The position numbers were made by a program, and so were the translations under genes. The notes beneath the pieces were generated by a model. The model saw only the letters and a list, made by a program, of their open reading frames with translations. It did not search any database and was not told the DNA's origin. Shown piece after piece: positions 9,855 to 18,692 of a DNA stretch of 64,000 nucleotides. Position 1 is the first letter of the stretch. Each line of letters begins with the position of its first letter. The DNA is from Comamonadaceae bacterium (GTDB lineage: Bacteria; Pseudomonadota; Gammaproteobacteria; Burkholderiales; Burkholderiaceae_C), in assembly GCA_947442105.1 (NCBI GenBank), contig CANEVH010000015.1, positions 1 to 64,000 on the forward strand, read 5' to 3'.

Positions 9855-10250
9855 ATGCCCAACCTAGTACTCATTCGAGGCTTGCCGGGAAGCGGCAAGT
9901 CCACAATAGCTCGGTCGATGGCTGGGTATGCACATCTGGAAGCCGACATGTATTTCGAATTTTCTAACGGTTATCGCTTCGATCCCGATAAGCTCCAAGA
10001 GGCACATGACTGGTGCTTAGCCGAAACCAGAGCTACGCTCGGACGCGGTTTGAGCGTCGTAGTCGCCAATACGTTCGTGACAAAAGCTGAAATGGAACGG
10101 TATTTTCGCTTGGCGTATCCCACTTCGGTCGTTGAGGCTAAGGGGAACTTTCTCAGCCTGCACAAAGTGGATGCTGCCAAGTTCCAGCAAATGCGCGATT
10201 CCTGGGAACCCATTGAGCCGCCACAGTCGATGGTTCAGCGAGGGCATTGA
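9855..10250 (+). CDS. Small P-loop ATPase, AAA_33 / polynucleotide-kinase-like (N4BP2L1-like)
   Basis: 131-aa cytoplasmic P-loop protein. The Walker A motif GLPGSGKST is at residues 9-17. An acidic LEADMYF strand follows, then an AHDWC...VVVANTF pattern and a C-terminal HKVDAAKFQQMRDSWEP. To my eye this matches the zeta-toxin/AAA_33 class of small kinases related to T4 polynucleotide kinase and animal N4BP2L1. Kinase activity on nucleic acid or nucleotide 5' ends is inferred from family, not shown. The frame is open 31 codons upstream inside the patatin gene. The ATG at 9855, one base after the patatin stop and directly before the P-loop strand, is the natural start. Confidence 0.72.
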   Translation: MPNLVLIRGLPGSGKSTIARSMAGYAHLEADMYFEFSNGYRFDPDKLQEAHDWCLAETRATLGRGLSVVVANTFVTKAEMERYFRLAYPTSVVEAKGNFLSLHKVDAAKFQQMRDSWEPIEPPQSMVQRGH

Positions 10251-10251
10251 G

Positions 10252-10944
10252 TTGGACGCCATAGCCTACTGGACACAGGTTGTATCTGAGTCTGCGGAAG
10301 TCGGCGCGCTTTACATAAGCCGTTACAGGCCCGCTCCGAAGTTTCCGGAGGGGTTCGGTACGGATGGTGACTACCGTCTGCTGGCCGAAGAAGCTCAACA
10401 AAATGCGTTGCGTGATGAAAAGCCATATTGGGACGCGCTTTTGCGGATTGCCGCACGAAAAGGGATGCTGACTGAAGATCTTCTGGCCCGCGCATCGAAG
10501 TCTCATCCAAAGGAAATGCACTTGCTACCAATTGCCGCGCCGGTGATTAGGGCTGGGGAACTAGGCTCTTTCGTTACTCAAACTATGAAGGACGAAGTGA
10601 TAGTGATGGCGTCGAGGGTAAGTTTGATGAACGGTCAGACCAAGCACTTCCCAATGATGGACCTGCGCTGCGAAGAAAATGCCGCTTCTTTGCACTCCGT
10701 GGAGCGACTCGCCAACTGGCTGCTTCCCTGCGGCTATGCACTGTTCGCTTCCGGCCGTTCCTACCACCTAATCGGTACTGAACTGGTCTCCGAACTGGAA
10801 CTCTCGAAGTTCCTAATTCATTCGCTTTATGCCGGAGATTTGATCGACCGCAAATATGTCGCCCATCACCTGGAGCGTGGGTTCTGTACGTTGCGGATTT
10901 CTCCTTCTGGGCAATTCGGCAGTCCTGTCTGGATCCGACAATGA
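10252..10944 (+). CDS. Unknown protein, possible divergent primase-like (AEP) fold
   Basis: About 230 aa. The frame runs further upstream but only as overlap with the kinase gene. No ATG fits, so TTG at 10252, two bases after the kinase stop and preceded by GCGAGGG, is proposed; ATT at 10246 is a weaker alternative. The C-terminal half shows a hydrophobic strand ending MMDLRCEE (Asp137), then SGRSYH (167-172), then DRKYVAHHLERGFCTLRIS. This order resembles the acidic, sxH and terminal LR-S motifs of archaeo-eukaryotic primase/primpol domains, but the acidic dyad is not classical. It overlaps the next start by four bases (ATGA), suggesting translational coupling. Function unproven. Confidence 0.55.
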   Translation: MDAIAYWTQVVSESAEVGALYISRYRPAPKFPEGFGTDGDYRLLAEEAQQNALRDEKPYWDALLRIAARKGMLTEDLLARASKSHPKEMHLLPIAAPVIRAGELGSFVTQTMKDEVIVMASRVSLMNGQTKHFPMMDLRCEENAASLHSVERLANWLLPCGYALFASGRSYHLIGTELVSELELSKFLIHSLYAGDLIDRKYVAHHLERGFCTLRISPSGQFGSPVWIRQ

Positions 10945-12662
10945 ACCTGAAATCTTGGGTTGAAGAAACCTTTCAGACGTTGACCTTTGGCCGCGTGCCA
11001 AACCGTCAACAATTGCGGGCTGCACTCAGTGGCTCGCCGATCCCTGAGTCGGTCGCGCTAGTGTTATTGTTCGGAAGCGCGGCACGGGCTGAAACTGCAA
11101 ACGATATCGACATTGTCGTACTCGTTGAGGACGGGTCCGGTCCATTTCACAACTACGAGCGACTTGAGTTCAATGGCATCAAGCTCGATCTGAATATTGT
11201 CGATACTGAGTGGCTCGCACGAGCGCTGCTGGATCTAGAGCAAAGCCATTGGCTTTCGGAGTCGTGTGCAGTGTTCGCCAGGTCCGAAAGCTGGTTGGAG
11301 CGCTGGATTGGGGCTGCGAACAACTACTGGACGATTGAGGCGGTCAAGAGGAGGCGTAATCAATTTGCCGATTTGATCGAAAGCTATGCTGATGCGTCGC
11401 GCAGTGCGTTTCGGTTGGGGCTAGTGCGAGTGTCCCGACTTGCCGCGCACGAGGCCGCACGTGCCTATGTTTGCGATCTAATGGATCAGGATGGTGCCGC
11501 TACCCATTCGCACGGACTAGTCGCGCGTTGTCTTCTAGACGGTGGGCTGGACAAGGCGCCTCCCCACATCAGGGCACATCTCGAGAGGTGTCTTTCAAAT
11601 AATGCATCTTCAATCGATGGCTACCTGGCGTTGCGCAGGAGTCTGTCCGCGTTCAGACGTGCAGCGACAACACTTCAGCTTCTCGGACTTAGCTCACTGC
11701 ACTCGCATCGCCTTGCGGTAACGGCGCTAAGTCAACAATTGCCCACCCATGGAACCGAGATTGAGGCGCTGATATCGTCTTTGGATGTCGAAGACGCACT
11801 ACCCATCGAATGCCCCTCGCAACTGACGGAATCGTTTGCCTACACTGACCGAAGATTCCCGGTCGAAAGGCGTAGTATCCAAGAGTTATCCGTCCCGGTT
11901 TTGGGGGGCATCGAGGGCGCACGCTGGGTCGAGCGAACCCAGGACCGCATGAAAGTGATCGTTAACACTGGCGGCTGCAGGACTCCCACATGCAACTTCT
12001 GCAGTCTTCCTAAATTTGCGCGTCGGCTGCCTCGTCGCGAGCCCGCGGAGGTGGTCCGGGCTGCGCTGAGGTTGCATGAGGTGAACGGCTTGTCGCTCTA
12101 TAACGACGGGAATTTTCTCAATGAAGCGGAGATTTCCGTCCAAGACCGCAAGCTTCTTTGCGCTGCAATCTTGGAGAGGCGAATTCGAAGTTTAACGATC
12201 GAGTCGGCTCCTCGATTTATCACCGAGCGCAAGCTCCGCGAGGTGCAGGCGTGGAGTGGCGTGTCCGAGCTTGTCGTTGCAATGGGGTTGCAGATGACGG
12301 GAAGCTTGACTGCCGCGCGTCTTCTGGGGCGGCCCGATGTCGATTCGGTTTTCAGCTTTGCGATCGATGAAATCCATGCTGCGGGCGCGGCTGTGCGCCT
12401 GTACGTCCTTCATGGGTATGGCCGCGACTTCGCTTTCTGGGATCAACGGTTGGTCGAGTCCATCGAATGGGCCAGTGCGAGAGGTGTCGAGCGCGTCAGC
12501 ATTTGTCCTTACGTAGATGCGAGCGGTGCACCACTCGATCAAGCGCACGTGGCTCATCTGGAGGTGGTCGTCCGCGCGCTGTCTGTTGGGGAAGGCATGA
12601 CCGTTGAACTTGTTGGGCGCGGACTGACGTCTTGCGGAACGGGCGCGCGCGGTGGCAGCTGA
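10941..12662 (+). CDS. Fusion of nucleotidyltransferase domain and radical SAM domain
   Basis: 573 aa. Residues ~35-110 form a polymerase-beta/MNT-type nucleotidyltransferase: LFGSAAR (43-49) and the metal-binding DID at 55-57. A helical linker (~110-290) follows. From ~335 there is a radical SAM domain whose cluster cysteines are C346, C351 and C354 (CX4CX2C instead of CX3CX2C). Downstream motifs YNDGNFLNEAEI, TIESAPRF and a VVAMGLQ strand resemble the Elp3-like/RaSEA radical SAM group that acts on tRNA in archaea. This comparison is from memory. I do not know a named protein with this fusion. It overlaps the genes on both sides, so it belongs to one operon. Substrate unknown. Confidence 0.75.
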   Translation: MNLKSWVEETFQTLTFGRVPNRQQLRAALSGSPIPESVALVLLFGSAARAETANDIDIVVLVEDGSGPFHNYERLEFNGIKLDLNIVDTEWLARALLDLEQSHWLSESCAVFARSESWLERWIGAANNYWTIEAVKRRRNQFADLIESYADASRSAFRLGLVRVSRLAAHEAARAYVCDLMDQDGAATHSHGLVARCLLDGGLDKAPPHIRAHLERCLSNNASSIDGYLALRRSLSAFRRAATTLQLLGLSSLHSHRLAVTALSQQLPTHGTEIEALISSLDVEDALPIECPSQLTESFAYTDRRFPVERRSIQELSVPVLGGIEGARWVERTQDRMKVIVNTGGCRTPTCNFCSLPKFARRLPRREPAEVVRAALRLHEVNGLSLYNDGNFLNEAEISVQDRKLLCAAILERRIRSLTIESAPRFITERKLREVQAWSGVSELVVAMGLQMTGSLTAARLLGRPDVDSVFSFAIDEIHAAGAAVRLYVLHGYGRDFAFWDQRLVESIEWASARGVERVSICPYVDASGAPLDQAHVAHLEVVVRALSVGEGMTVELVGRGLTSCGTGARGGS

Positions 12663-13371
12663 CCAAGATATCGATATCCCATGGACAGAAGTGCCGACCT
12701 TCGACGGCACCATCAACGTACGCCGATTCTATGAAGCTACCCTTCCTGTGATCTCGCAATTGCACCATCAAGCAATGGCGCATCAGTCAGTGTCGAGCGA
12801 GCTTCGCACTTTGCGCGAACGTGTGGGCACGATGCCTGCGGAAGTCGTTTGCGACCTAGGTTGCGGCTTCGGGGATTGGGCCTCTGTCTATGGCCCAACA
12901 GCCAACCGAATCCACCTTGTTGACTTATCGACTTCAATCCTGGCGCGCGCCATGGAATATGTGTCTTTCTGGGCGCCTGCATCCAACGTCACTTGCAGGG
13001 TCTTCGACCTCTTTAGCGAGACTGACTGGCAGAGCCTGGCTGGTTTCCGAATGTACCTGCTAGCCTTTGTTGTAGGGCATGCAACCGAACCCCAGCGCTT
13101 CGGTGCGCTGGCGTCCTTGAGAAAGGTTGTTCGTAGTGGCGATAGGGTTGTTTTGATCGATTCGCTACAGCCCGGTCCTTTGCAGAATACCGACGCCGTA
13201 CGCTACGTCGACCTCGACGGACACACGGTGGGAGCCTTCAAGCACTACTTCTTCCGCGATGAGGTGTTGGCGCTTGTACGCCAGGCCGGATTCGAGGTTG
13301 CTTCGTCTTGGTGGGGACGTCGCTATTTCCTAGTCGAGCTTAGCTTGCCGCTTAAATATACAGTGAGTTGA
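12652..13371 (+). CDS. Class I SAM-dependent methyltransferase
   Basis: 239-aa cytoplasmic methyltransferase. Motif I CDLGCGFGDW (about residues 66-75) binds SAM, and IHLVDLS gives the acidic end of strand 2. The closing YFFRDEVLALVRQAGFEV is typical of small-molecule or nucleotide methyltransferases of the Methyltransf_11/25 type. It starts at GTG, overlapping the previous gene by 11 bases, so it is translated with the nucleotidyltransferase/radical-SAM gene and is the last gene of the island. Substrate cannot be predicted. No DNA methyltransferase NPPY/DPPY motif is present. Confidence 0.8.
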   Translation: MAADQDIDIPWTEVPTFDGTINVRRFYEATLPVISQLHHQAMAHQSVSSELRTLRERVGTMPAEVVCDLGCGFGDWASVYGPTANRIHLVDLSTSILARAMEYVSFWAPASNVTCRVFDLFSETDWQSLAGFRMYLLAFVVGHATEPQRFGALASLRKVVRSGDRVVLIDSLQPGPLQNTDAVRYVDLDGHTVGAFKHYFFRDEVLALVRQAGFEVASSWWGRRYFLVELSLPLKYTVS

Positions 13372-13432
13372 TAGAACACTGATTGCATTGGATGCTTACC
13401 GCATAGCCGAAACCGACAGGTCTTTGATTAGA

Positions 13433-13450
13433 ATTCGCTATATAGCGAAT
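13433..13450. repeat. Perfect 18-bp palindrome (ATTCGCTATATAGCGAAT)
   Basis: The two halves, 9 bases each, are exact reverse complements with no central loop, so this looks like a protein-binding site more than a terminator: a centre-symmetric palindrome without loop or T-tract makes a poor intrinsic terminator. It lies 62 bases after the last island gene. Confidence 0.7.
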
Positions 13451-13600
13451 AGAAGACTAGGTGCTAGGGAAAGACAGTTTCAGTATCAAGAAATTGACAA
13501 AAACGCTCACCGCCTGATCATAGGTAGGTCGCGAGCTTGTAACTCTTCGTTATTGGCTATTCAGTAATATATAAATGCAAACTACTAAATAAATGAAAAG

Positions 13601-13626
13601 AAAAAAAGGACACCGAGGTGTCCTTT
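13601..13626 (-). terminator. Intrinsic terminator of the rpmB-rpmG transcript
   Basis: Stem AAAGGACACC / GGTGTCCTTT with a 2-base centre. On the minus strand the stem runs into a T-tract (seven As on the plus strand from 13601). It lies 62 bases past the rpmG stop. It could also stop leftover transcription from the island on the plus strand. Confidence 0.8.
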
Positions 13627-13687
13627 ATCTAAGAGCGTTTTGACTCAAGTAGCTGCCTCATAAAGACAACTAAGGACTTAACAAGTC

Positions 13688-13858
13688 TTACTTCAGCTTC
13701 ATTTCCTTGTAGTCCACATGCTTGCGAGCTTTGGGATCAAATTTCTTGATCAACATTTTCTCGGGCATGGTTTTCTTGTTTTTGCTGGTCGTGTAGAAGT
13801 GACCGGTGCCGGCTGTCGATTCCAGCTTGATTTTTTCGCGTCCGCCTTTGGTTGCCAT
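13688..13858 (-). CDS. rpmG: 50S ribosomal protein L33
   Basis: 56-aa basic protein of the large ribosomal subunit. The sequence [20 protein letters not shown], then FYTTSKNKK and [14 protein letters not shown], is the L33 pattern of proteobacteria lacking the zinc-cysteine motifs (the C-minus form). It is too short for most ORF cut-offs. It follows rpmB at a 17-base distance, the usual rpmB-rpmG pair, and is followed by a strong terminator. Confidence 0.95.
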   Translation of the reverse strand: MATKGGREKIKLESTAGTGHFYTTSKNKKTMPEKMLIKKFDPKARKHVDYKEMKLK

Positions 13859-13875
13859 GGTGTGTTCCTTGAATA

Positions 13876-14109
13876 TTAAGCTTGACCACGTGCGCGCAAA
13901 TCGGCGAGCACCACATCAATACCTTTTTTGTCGATCAAACGCAGACCGGCGTTAGAGATGCGCAAACGGATCCAGCGGTTTTCTGTTTCGACCCAGAAAC
14001 GGCGGTATTGCAGATTGGGGAGAAAACGACGTTTCGTTTTGTTGTTGGCGTGGGAAACATTGTTCCCAACCATCGGGCCTTTGCCCGTGACTTGACATAC
14101 GCGTGCCAT
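13876..14109 (-). CDS. rpmB: 50S ribosomal protein L28
   Basis: 77-aa ribosomal protein. [24 protein letters not shown] is the diagnostic L28 N-terminus (shown here in part: [22 protein letters not shown]). The C-terminal [14 protein letters not shown] is also typical. The frame extends 18 codons upstream, but family homology fixes the ATG at 14109. It is first in the rpmB-rpmG operon on the minus strand. Confidence 0.95.
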   Translation of the reverse strand: MARVCQVTGKGPMVGNNVSHANNKTKRRFLPNLQYRRFWVETENRWIRLRISNAGLRLIDKKGIDVVLADLRARGQA

Positions 14110-14275
14110 TATGGTCACTCCGATACTTAAAACGGCCACAGTGCCTGTGTCGCCACAAGCCACCGAACCTCACCTCGCCAAAATAGTGGGTGGCGGTAAC
14201 CCATCTGCCCACCTCAAACCGCAGATTGGCCCAAGGCAGCAAAGCCCACGATTATAGCCAGGCACTGATCGTGAT

Positions 14276-15688
14276 TTAGCCCAAGCGCGCCCGGTGCCGT
14301 TCAATCTCCGCCCGCACCCGCGCGGGCGCTGTACCCCCCAGGGTGTTGCGCGCCGCCAATGAGCCTTTAAGGCTCAAGACGTCAAACACATCGGCTTGCA
14401 CCGCTGGGTTAAAGGTTTGCAGCGTGGCCAGGGGCAGCTCCGACAAGTCCACGCCCAGGTTTTGTGCGGTTTTGACGGCGTGGGCCACCACCTCGTGGGC
14501 GTCGCGAAAGGGCAGACCTTTTTTGACCAGGTAGTCTGCCAGGTCGGTGGCGGTGGCGTAGCCCCGGCGGGCGGCGGCTTGCATGGCGCTGGCATTGACC
14601 GTTATGCCGCCTATCATTTCGGCAAAGATGCGCAGCGTGTCCTTGAGCGTGTCCACGGTGTCAAAGAGTGGCTCTTTGTCTTCTTGGTTGTCTTTGTTAT
14701 AGGCCAGGGGCTGGCCTTTCATCAAAGTGATCAGGCCCATCAGGTGGCCGACCACGCGGCCAGTTTTGCCGCGTGCCAACTCGGGCACGTCGGGGTTTTT
14801 TTTCTGCGGCATGATGGACGAGCCGGTGGTAAAGCGGTCGGCCAGTTGGATAAAACCAAAGTTTTGGCTCATCCAGATGATGAGCTCTTCGCTCAGGCGG
14901 CTGATGTGCACCATGCAAATGCTGGCGGCAGCGGCAAATTCCATGGCAAAGTCGCGGTCGCTGACCGCGTCCAGGCTGTTGTGGCAGACCTGGGCCACGC
15001 CTTGCGCGTCCACCATGCCCAGCGCGCGGGCTACGCGTTCGCGGTCCAGCGGGTAGCCGGTGCCGGCCAGCGCGGCGCTGCCCAGGGGCAGGCGGTTGGT
15101 GCGGCGGCGCACATCGGCCATGCGCTCGGCGTCGCGGGCAAACATTTCCACATAGGCCAGCAAATGGTGCGCAAAACTCACCGGCTGCGCCACTTGCAGG
15201 TGGGTAAAGCCGGGGAGTATGGTTTCGGTGTGGTCGGCGGCGGCCTCAATCAAAGCTTTTTGCAAACCCACCAAAAGTTCGCCAATCAGGTCAATCTCTC
15301 CGCGCAACCACAGGCGCACGTCGGTGGCAACCTGGTCGTTGCGGGAGCGGCCCGTGTGCAGACGTTTTCCGGCAATGCCTACGAGCTGGGTGAGGCGTGC
15401 CTCGATGTTCAGGTGCACGTCTTCCAGATCGAGCTTCCACTCGAAGGTGCCGGTTTCGATTTCTACGGTAATTCGCGCCATGCCGCGCTCAATGTCGGCC
15501 AGGTCTTGCGCGCTGATGATGCCCTGGTGCGCCAGCATGTCGGCGTGTGCCAGGCTGCCTGCGATGTCGGCCTGCCACAGCCGCTTGTCAAAAAAAACGC
15601 TGGAGGTGTAGCGCTTGACCAACTCGCTCATCGGTTCTGAAAAAAGCGCCGACCAGGCCTGGGATTTTTTGTCGAGTTGGTTTGTCAT
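14276..15688 (-). CDS. argH: Argininosuccinate lyase
   Basis: 470-aa enzyme splitting argininosuccinate into arginine and fumarate, the last step of arginine synthesis. The fumarase/aspartase superfamily signature [11 protein letters not shown] is present, with [13 protein letters not shown] binding substrate and [15 protein letters not shown] near the active-site histidine. The N-terminus ([19 protein letters not shown]) and length match the family. It stands alone between rpmB and ppc, all on the minus strand. No odd features were seen. Confidence 0.97.
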   Translation of the reverse strand: MTNQLDKKSQAWSALFSEPMSELVKRYTSSVFFDKRLWQADIAGSLAHADMLAHQGIISAQDLADIERGMARITVEIETGTFEWKLDLEDVHLNIEARLTQLVGIAGKRLHTGRSRNDQVATDVRLWLRGEIDLIGELLVGLQKALIEAAADHTETILPGFTHLQVAQPVSFAHHLLAYVEMFARDAERMADVRRRTNRLPLGSAALAGTGYPLDRERVARALGMVDAQGVAQVCHNSLDAVSDRDFAMEFAAAASICMVHISRLSEELIIWMSQNFGFIQLADRFTTGSSIMPQKKNPDVPELARGKTGRVVGHLMGLITLMKGQPLAYNKDNQEDKEPLFDTVDTLKDTLRIFAEMIGGITVNASAMQAAARRGYATATDLADYLVKKGLPFRDAHEVVAHAVKTAQNLGVDLSELPLATLQTFNPAVQADVFDVLSLKGSLAARNTLGGTAPARVRAEIERHRARLG

Positions 15689-15750
15689 GCGCGAATTTTA
15701 TCGGGGCGGGGTAGGGCGCCTGTTCATTGCGCCTGTTCACCGCCGCCCGC

Positions 15751-18579
15751 TTAGCCCGTGTTGCGCAAGCCTGCCGCTATGCCGTTGATGGAGATATGGA
15801 TGCCGCGCTGCACCCGCTCATCCGCCTGGCCCGCGCGGTAGCGTCGCACCAGTTCGACCTGCAGGTGGTGCAGCGGGTCAATGTAAGGAAAGCGGTGGCG
15901 GATGGAGTGCTGCAAGGCGGCGTTGTGCGCCAGGCGCTGTTTGTCGCCAGTGATGAGCGTGAGCGCCTGCGCGGTGCTGTGCCACTCGGCCTCTAAGGCG
16001 CTGAAGATTTTTTTGCGCAGCCGGGCGTCGGGCACCAGCTCTGCGTAGCGGGCGGCTAAGGCCAGGTCGCTTTTGGCCATCACCATGTCCATATTGGAGA
16101 GCAGCGTCTGGAAGAAGGGCCACTGGCGTTCCATCTTGCGCAGCAAGGCGGTGCGCTCATTCACCTGGGCTGCGCTGTGCGACCCCTGCTCGCCGTGCAC
16201 AAAGCGCTGCACCGCCGCGCCAAAGCCCAGCCAGCCGGGCAGGGCCAGGCGGCACTGGCCCCAGCTAAAGCCCCAGGGGATGGCGCGCAGGTCTTCAATG
16301 GCCTGCGTTGCTTTTCTTGAAGCGGGGCGGGAGCCGATATTGAGTTCGGCAATTTCGCGGATCGGCGTGGAGCTGAAAAAGTACTCTGTAAAACCGGGTG
16401 TTTCATAGACCAGTGCGCGGTACGCGTCCATGCTGAACTGCGACAGTTGCGCTGCGGCTTCCAAAAAGGCGGGCGGCGCCGGTTTGGTGGCTTGCAGCAG
16501 GGTGGCTTCCAGCGTCGCGGCGACCAAAGTCTCCAAATTGCGGCGTCCGATTTCGGGGTTGGCGTATTTGGAGCCAATCACTTCGCCCTGCTCGGTCAGG
16601 CGAATCTGCCCGCGCACCGTGCCAGGGGGTTGGGCCAAAATGGCCTGGTAGCTGGGGCCGCCGCCGCGCCCCACCGTGCCGCCTCGGCCATGGAACATGC
16701 GCAGTTGGATTGGATGTTTTGCCGCCAAGGTGTCAAACAACTCGACCAAGGCGATCTCCGCGCGGTACAGCTCCCAGTTGCTGGTGAAGATGCCACCATC
16801 TTTGTTGCTGTCCGAGTAGCCCAGCATGATGTCTTGCTCGGCGCCGCTGCGCTGCACCAGCGCGGCCACGCCGGGCAGGGCGTAAAACTCGCGCATGATG
16901 GGCGCGGCGTTGCGCAGGTCTTCAATGGTTTCAAACAGCGGCACAACGATCAGGTCGCACACCGCGTCTCCGTCGAGCGTGCCGCGTAGCAGGCCAGCTT
17001 CTTTTTGCAACACCAGCACTTCGAGCAAGTCGCTCACCGATTCGGTGTGGCTGATGATGTAGTGGCGTATGGCCTCGCGGCCAAAGCGCTCGCGCATGAC
17101 CTTGGCCATGTCAAAAATGGCCATCTCCGACACGGCATGGGCCGAATACATGGTGCCGGCCACTTTCAGCGAGCGGGCGTCGCACAGCAAGCCCATCAAC
17201 AGGCTGCGCTTGTGCGCCTCGTCCAGCGCGCTGTAGTCGGCCTCCAGACGGGCGGTGCGCAGCAGCTCGGCCACCACCGCCTCGTGCTTGTCCGAGCTTT
17301 GGCGCAAGTCCACGGTGGCAAGGTGAAAGCCAAACACCTCGACCGCCCGAATCAGCGGGTGCAGGCGCTCGGTGGTCAGGGCCTGGCCGTGGTTGCTGTT
17401 GAGCGAGGCCTCAATAGTGCGCAAGTCCGACACCAGCTCTTCGGCGCGCAGGTAGGGGTTTTGCGGCGGCACCGCGTGGCGCGCGGCGTCGGTGCCGGTG
17501 AAAGCGTTCAGGGTGGCGGCCAGACGGGCGTACATGCCCACCAGCGCGCGGCGGTAGAGCTCGTCCTGGCGGTGGGGGTTTTGGTCCGGGCTGCGAGCAG
17601 CCAGCGCCTGCATCTCGTCGCTGCACTTGGTGAGCATGGCCGAGATGGAGAGTTCGCCGCCCAGCAGGTGCACTTCGGTCAGGTAGTAGCGCAGCGCCAC
17701 CTCGCTTTGGCGACGCAAGGCGTATTCCAGGGTTTGGGCGCTGACGTTGGGGTTGCCATCGCGGTCGCCACCAATCCATTGGCCCATGCGCAAAAAGGAA
17801 TGCACCGGGTGATCGCCCAGCAAGTGCTCCAGGTCAGCGTAAATTTTGGGGATTTCGCGCAAAAAGGTGGATTCGTAGTAGCTCAGCGCGTTTTCCACCT
17901 CGTCGGCCACGGTGAGTTTGTTGTAGCGCAGCAAGCGGGTTTGCCACAGCTGGGACACGCGGGCACGGATGTGGGCGTCGATGGCGGCGAGCTCGCGCTG
18001 GCTCAGCGCGTTGCGGGGTTGGGCTTTTTCCCGCTCCAGCGCTTCGTCGCGGGCGGTGAGCAGTTGGGCAATGGCGCGCTCGGCGTCCAAAATGCTTTTG
18101 CGCTGCACCTCGGTGGGGTGGGCCGTGAGCACCGGTGACACAAAGCTGTGCGCCAGTGACTGGGAAATGGCGCGCTGCGTGATGCCCGCCCAGCGCAGGC
18201 GCGACACCGCTACGTCCACGCTGCCTTCTTGCGCCTCGCCTGCGCGCTCGTGCGCTGCGTGTCGGCGGATGTGGTGGCGGTCTTCGGCCAGGTTGGCCAG
18301 GTGGCTGAAATAGCTAAAGGCGCGAATCACGCTGACCGTCTGGTCCGCGCTCAGGCCTTTGAGCAGCTTCTTCAGGGCCCGGTCCGCTTCGTGGTCCGCG
18401 TCGCGTCGAAAAGCCACTGACAGGCTGCGAATTTGTTCTACCAGCGCGAATGCATCCTCGCCGTCGTGCTCCCGAATCACGTCGCCCAAGATGCGGCCTA
18501 GCAGGCGAATGTCTTCCACCAGGGGGCGGTCGTTGTTCTTTGGAGGCTTGGGCGCGACGGTGGTGGCAGTGCTTTTCAT
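15751..18579 (-). CDS. ppc: Phosphoenolpyruvate carboxylase
   Basis: 942-aa anaplerotic enzyme adding bicarbonate to PEP to give oxaloacetate. The catalytic histidine motif [13 protein letters not shown] (about residue 155), [10 protein letters not shown] and the glycine loop [14 protein letters not shown] are all intact. The C-terminal ...[10 protein letters not shown] matches the conserved allosteric end. It lies 62 bases after argH's start side and is divergent from hemC, sharing a ~110-base promoter region. Length is typical of proteobacterial enzymes. Confidence 0.97.
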   Translation of the reverse strand: MKSTATTVAPKPPKNNDRPLVEDIRLLGRILGDVIREHDGEDAFALVEQIRSLSVAFRRDADHEADRALKKLLKGLSADQTVSVIRAFSYFSHLANLAEDRHHIRRHAAHERAGEAQEGSVDVAVSRLRWAGITQRAISQSLAHSFVSPVLTAHPTEVQRKSILDAERAIAQLLTARDEALEREKAQPRNALSQRELAAIDAHIRARVSQLWQTRLLRYNKLTVADEVENALSYYESTFLREIPKIYADLEHLLGDHPVHSFLRMGQWIGGDRDGNPNVSAQTLEYALRRQSEVALRYYLTEVHLLGGELSISAMLTKCSDEMQALAARSPDQNPHRQDELYRRALVGMYARLAATLNAFTGTDAARHAVPPQNPYLRAEELVSDLRTIEASLNSNHGQALTTERLHPLIRAVEVFGFHLATVDLRQSSDKHEAVVAELLRTARLEADYSALDEAHKRSLLMGLLCDARSLKVAGTMYSAHAVSEMAIFDMAKVMRERFGREAIRHYIISHTESVSDLLEVLVLQKEAGLLRGTLDGDAVCDLIVVPLFETIEDLRNAAPIMREFYALPGVAALVQRSGAEQDIMLGYSDSNKDGGIFTSNWELYRAEIALVELFDTLAAKHPIQLRMFHGRGGTVGRGGGPSYQAILAQPPGTVRGQIRLTEQGEVIGSKYANPEIGRRNLETLVAATLEATLLQATKPAPPAFLEAAAQLSQFSMDAYRALVYETPGFTEYFFSSTPIREIAELNIGSRPASRKATQAIEDLRAIPWGFSWGQCRLALPGWLGFGAAVQRFVHGEQGSHSAAQVNERTALLRKMERQWPFFQTLLSNMDMVMAKSDLALAARYAELVPDARLRKKIFSALEAEWHSTAQALTLITGDKQRLAHNAALQHSIRHRFPYIDPLHHLQVELVRRYRAGQADERVQRGIHISINGIAAGLRNTG

Positions 18580-18692
18580 AGGTCAATCGGGTCTACAAAA
18601 GAGGGCGCGAAGCCGGTGCAACGCGGTACGTTGGGGGGCCTTTTTTGTTCTGGCTGCAGAGGGAAAGTCCGGTGCTGAGGATCCCACAGGCC

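Larger units (their letters stand above)
13372..13687. other. AT-rich intergenic region between island and rpmG
   Basis: No gene is supported here. The stretch is AT-rich compared with the surroundings and has many stops in all frames. It contains the 18-bp palindrome at 13433-13450 and the rpmG terminator at 13601-13626. No tRNA, direct repeat or integrase remnant marks an insertion boundary. Confidence 0.7.

Noticed and set aside
7931-13371. Island considered as a prophage or integrative element
   Set aside because: No integrase, transposase, phage structural gene, tRNA target or flanking direct repeat was found.
14396-15640. 414-codon open frame antisense to argH
   Set aside because: Low-complexity translation without motifs; argH is intact on the opposite strand.
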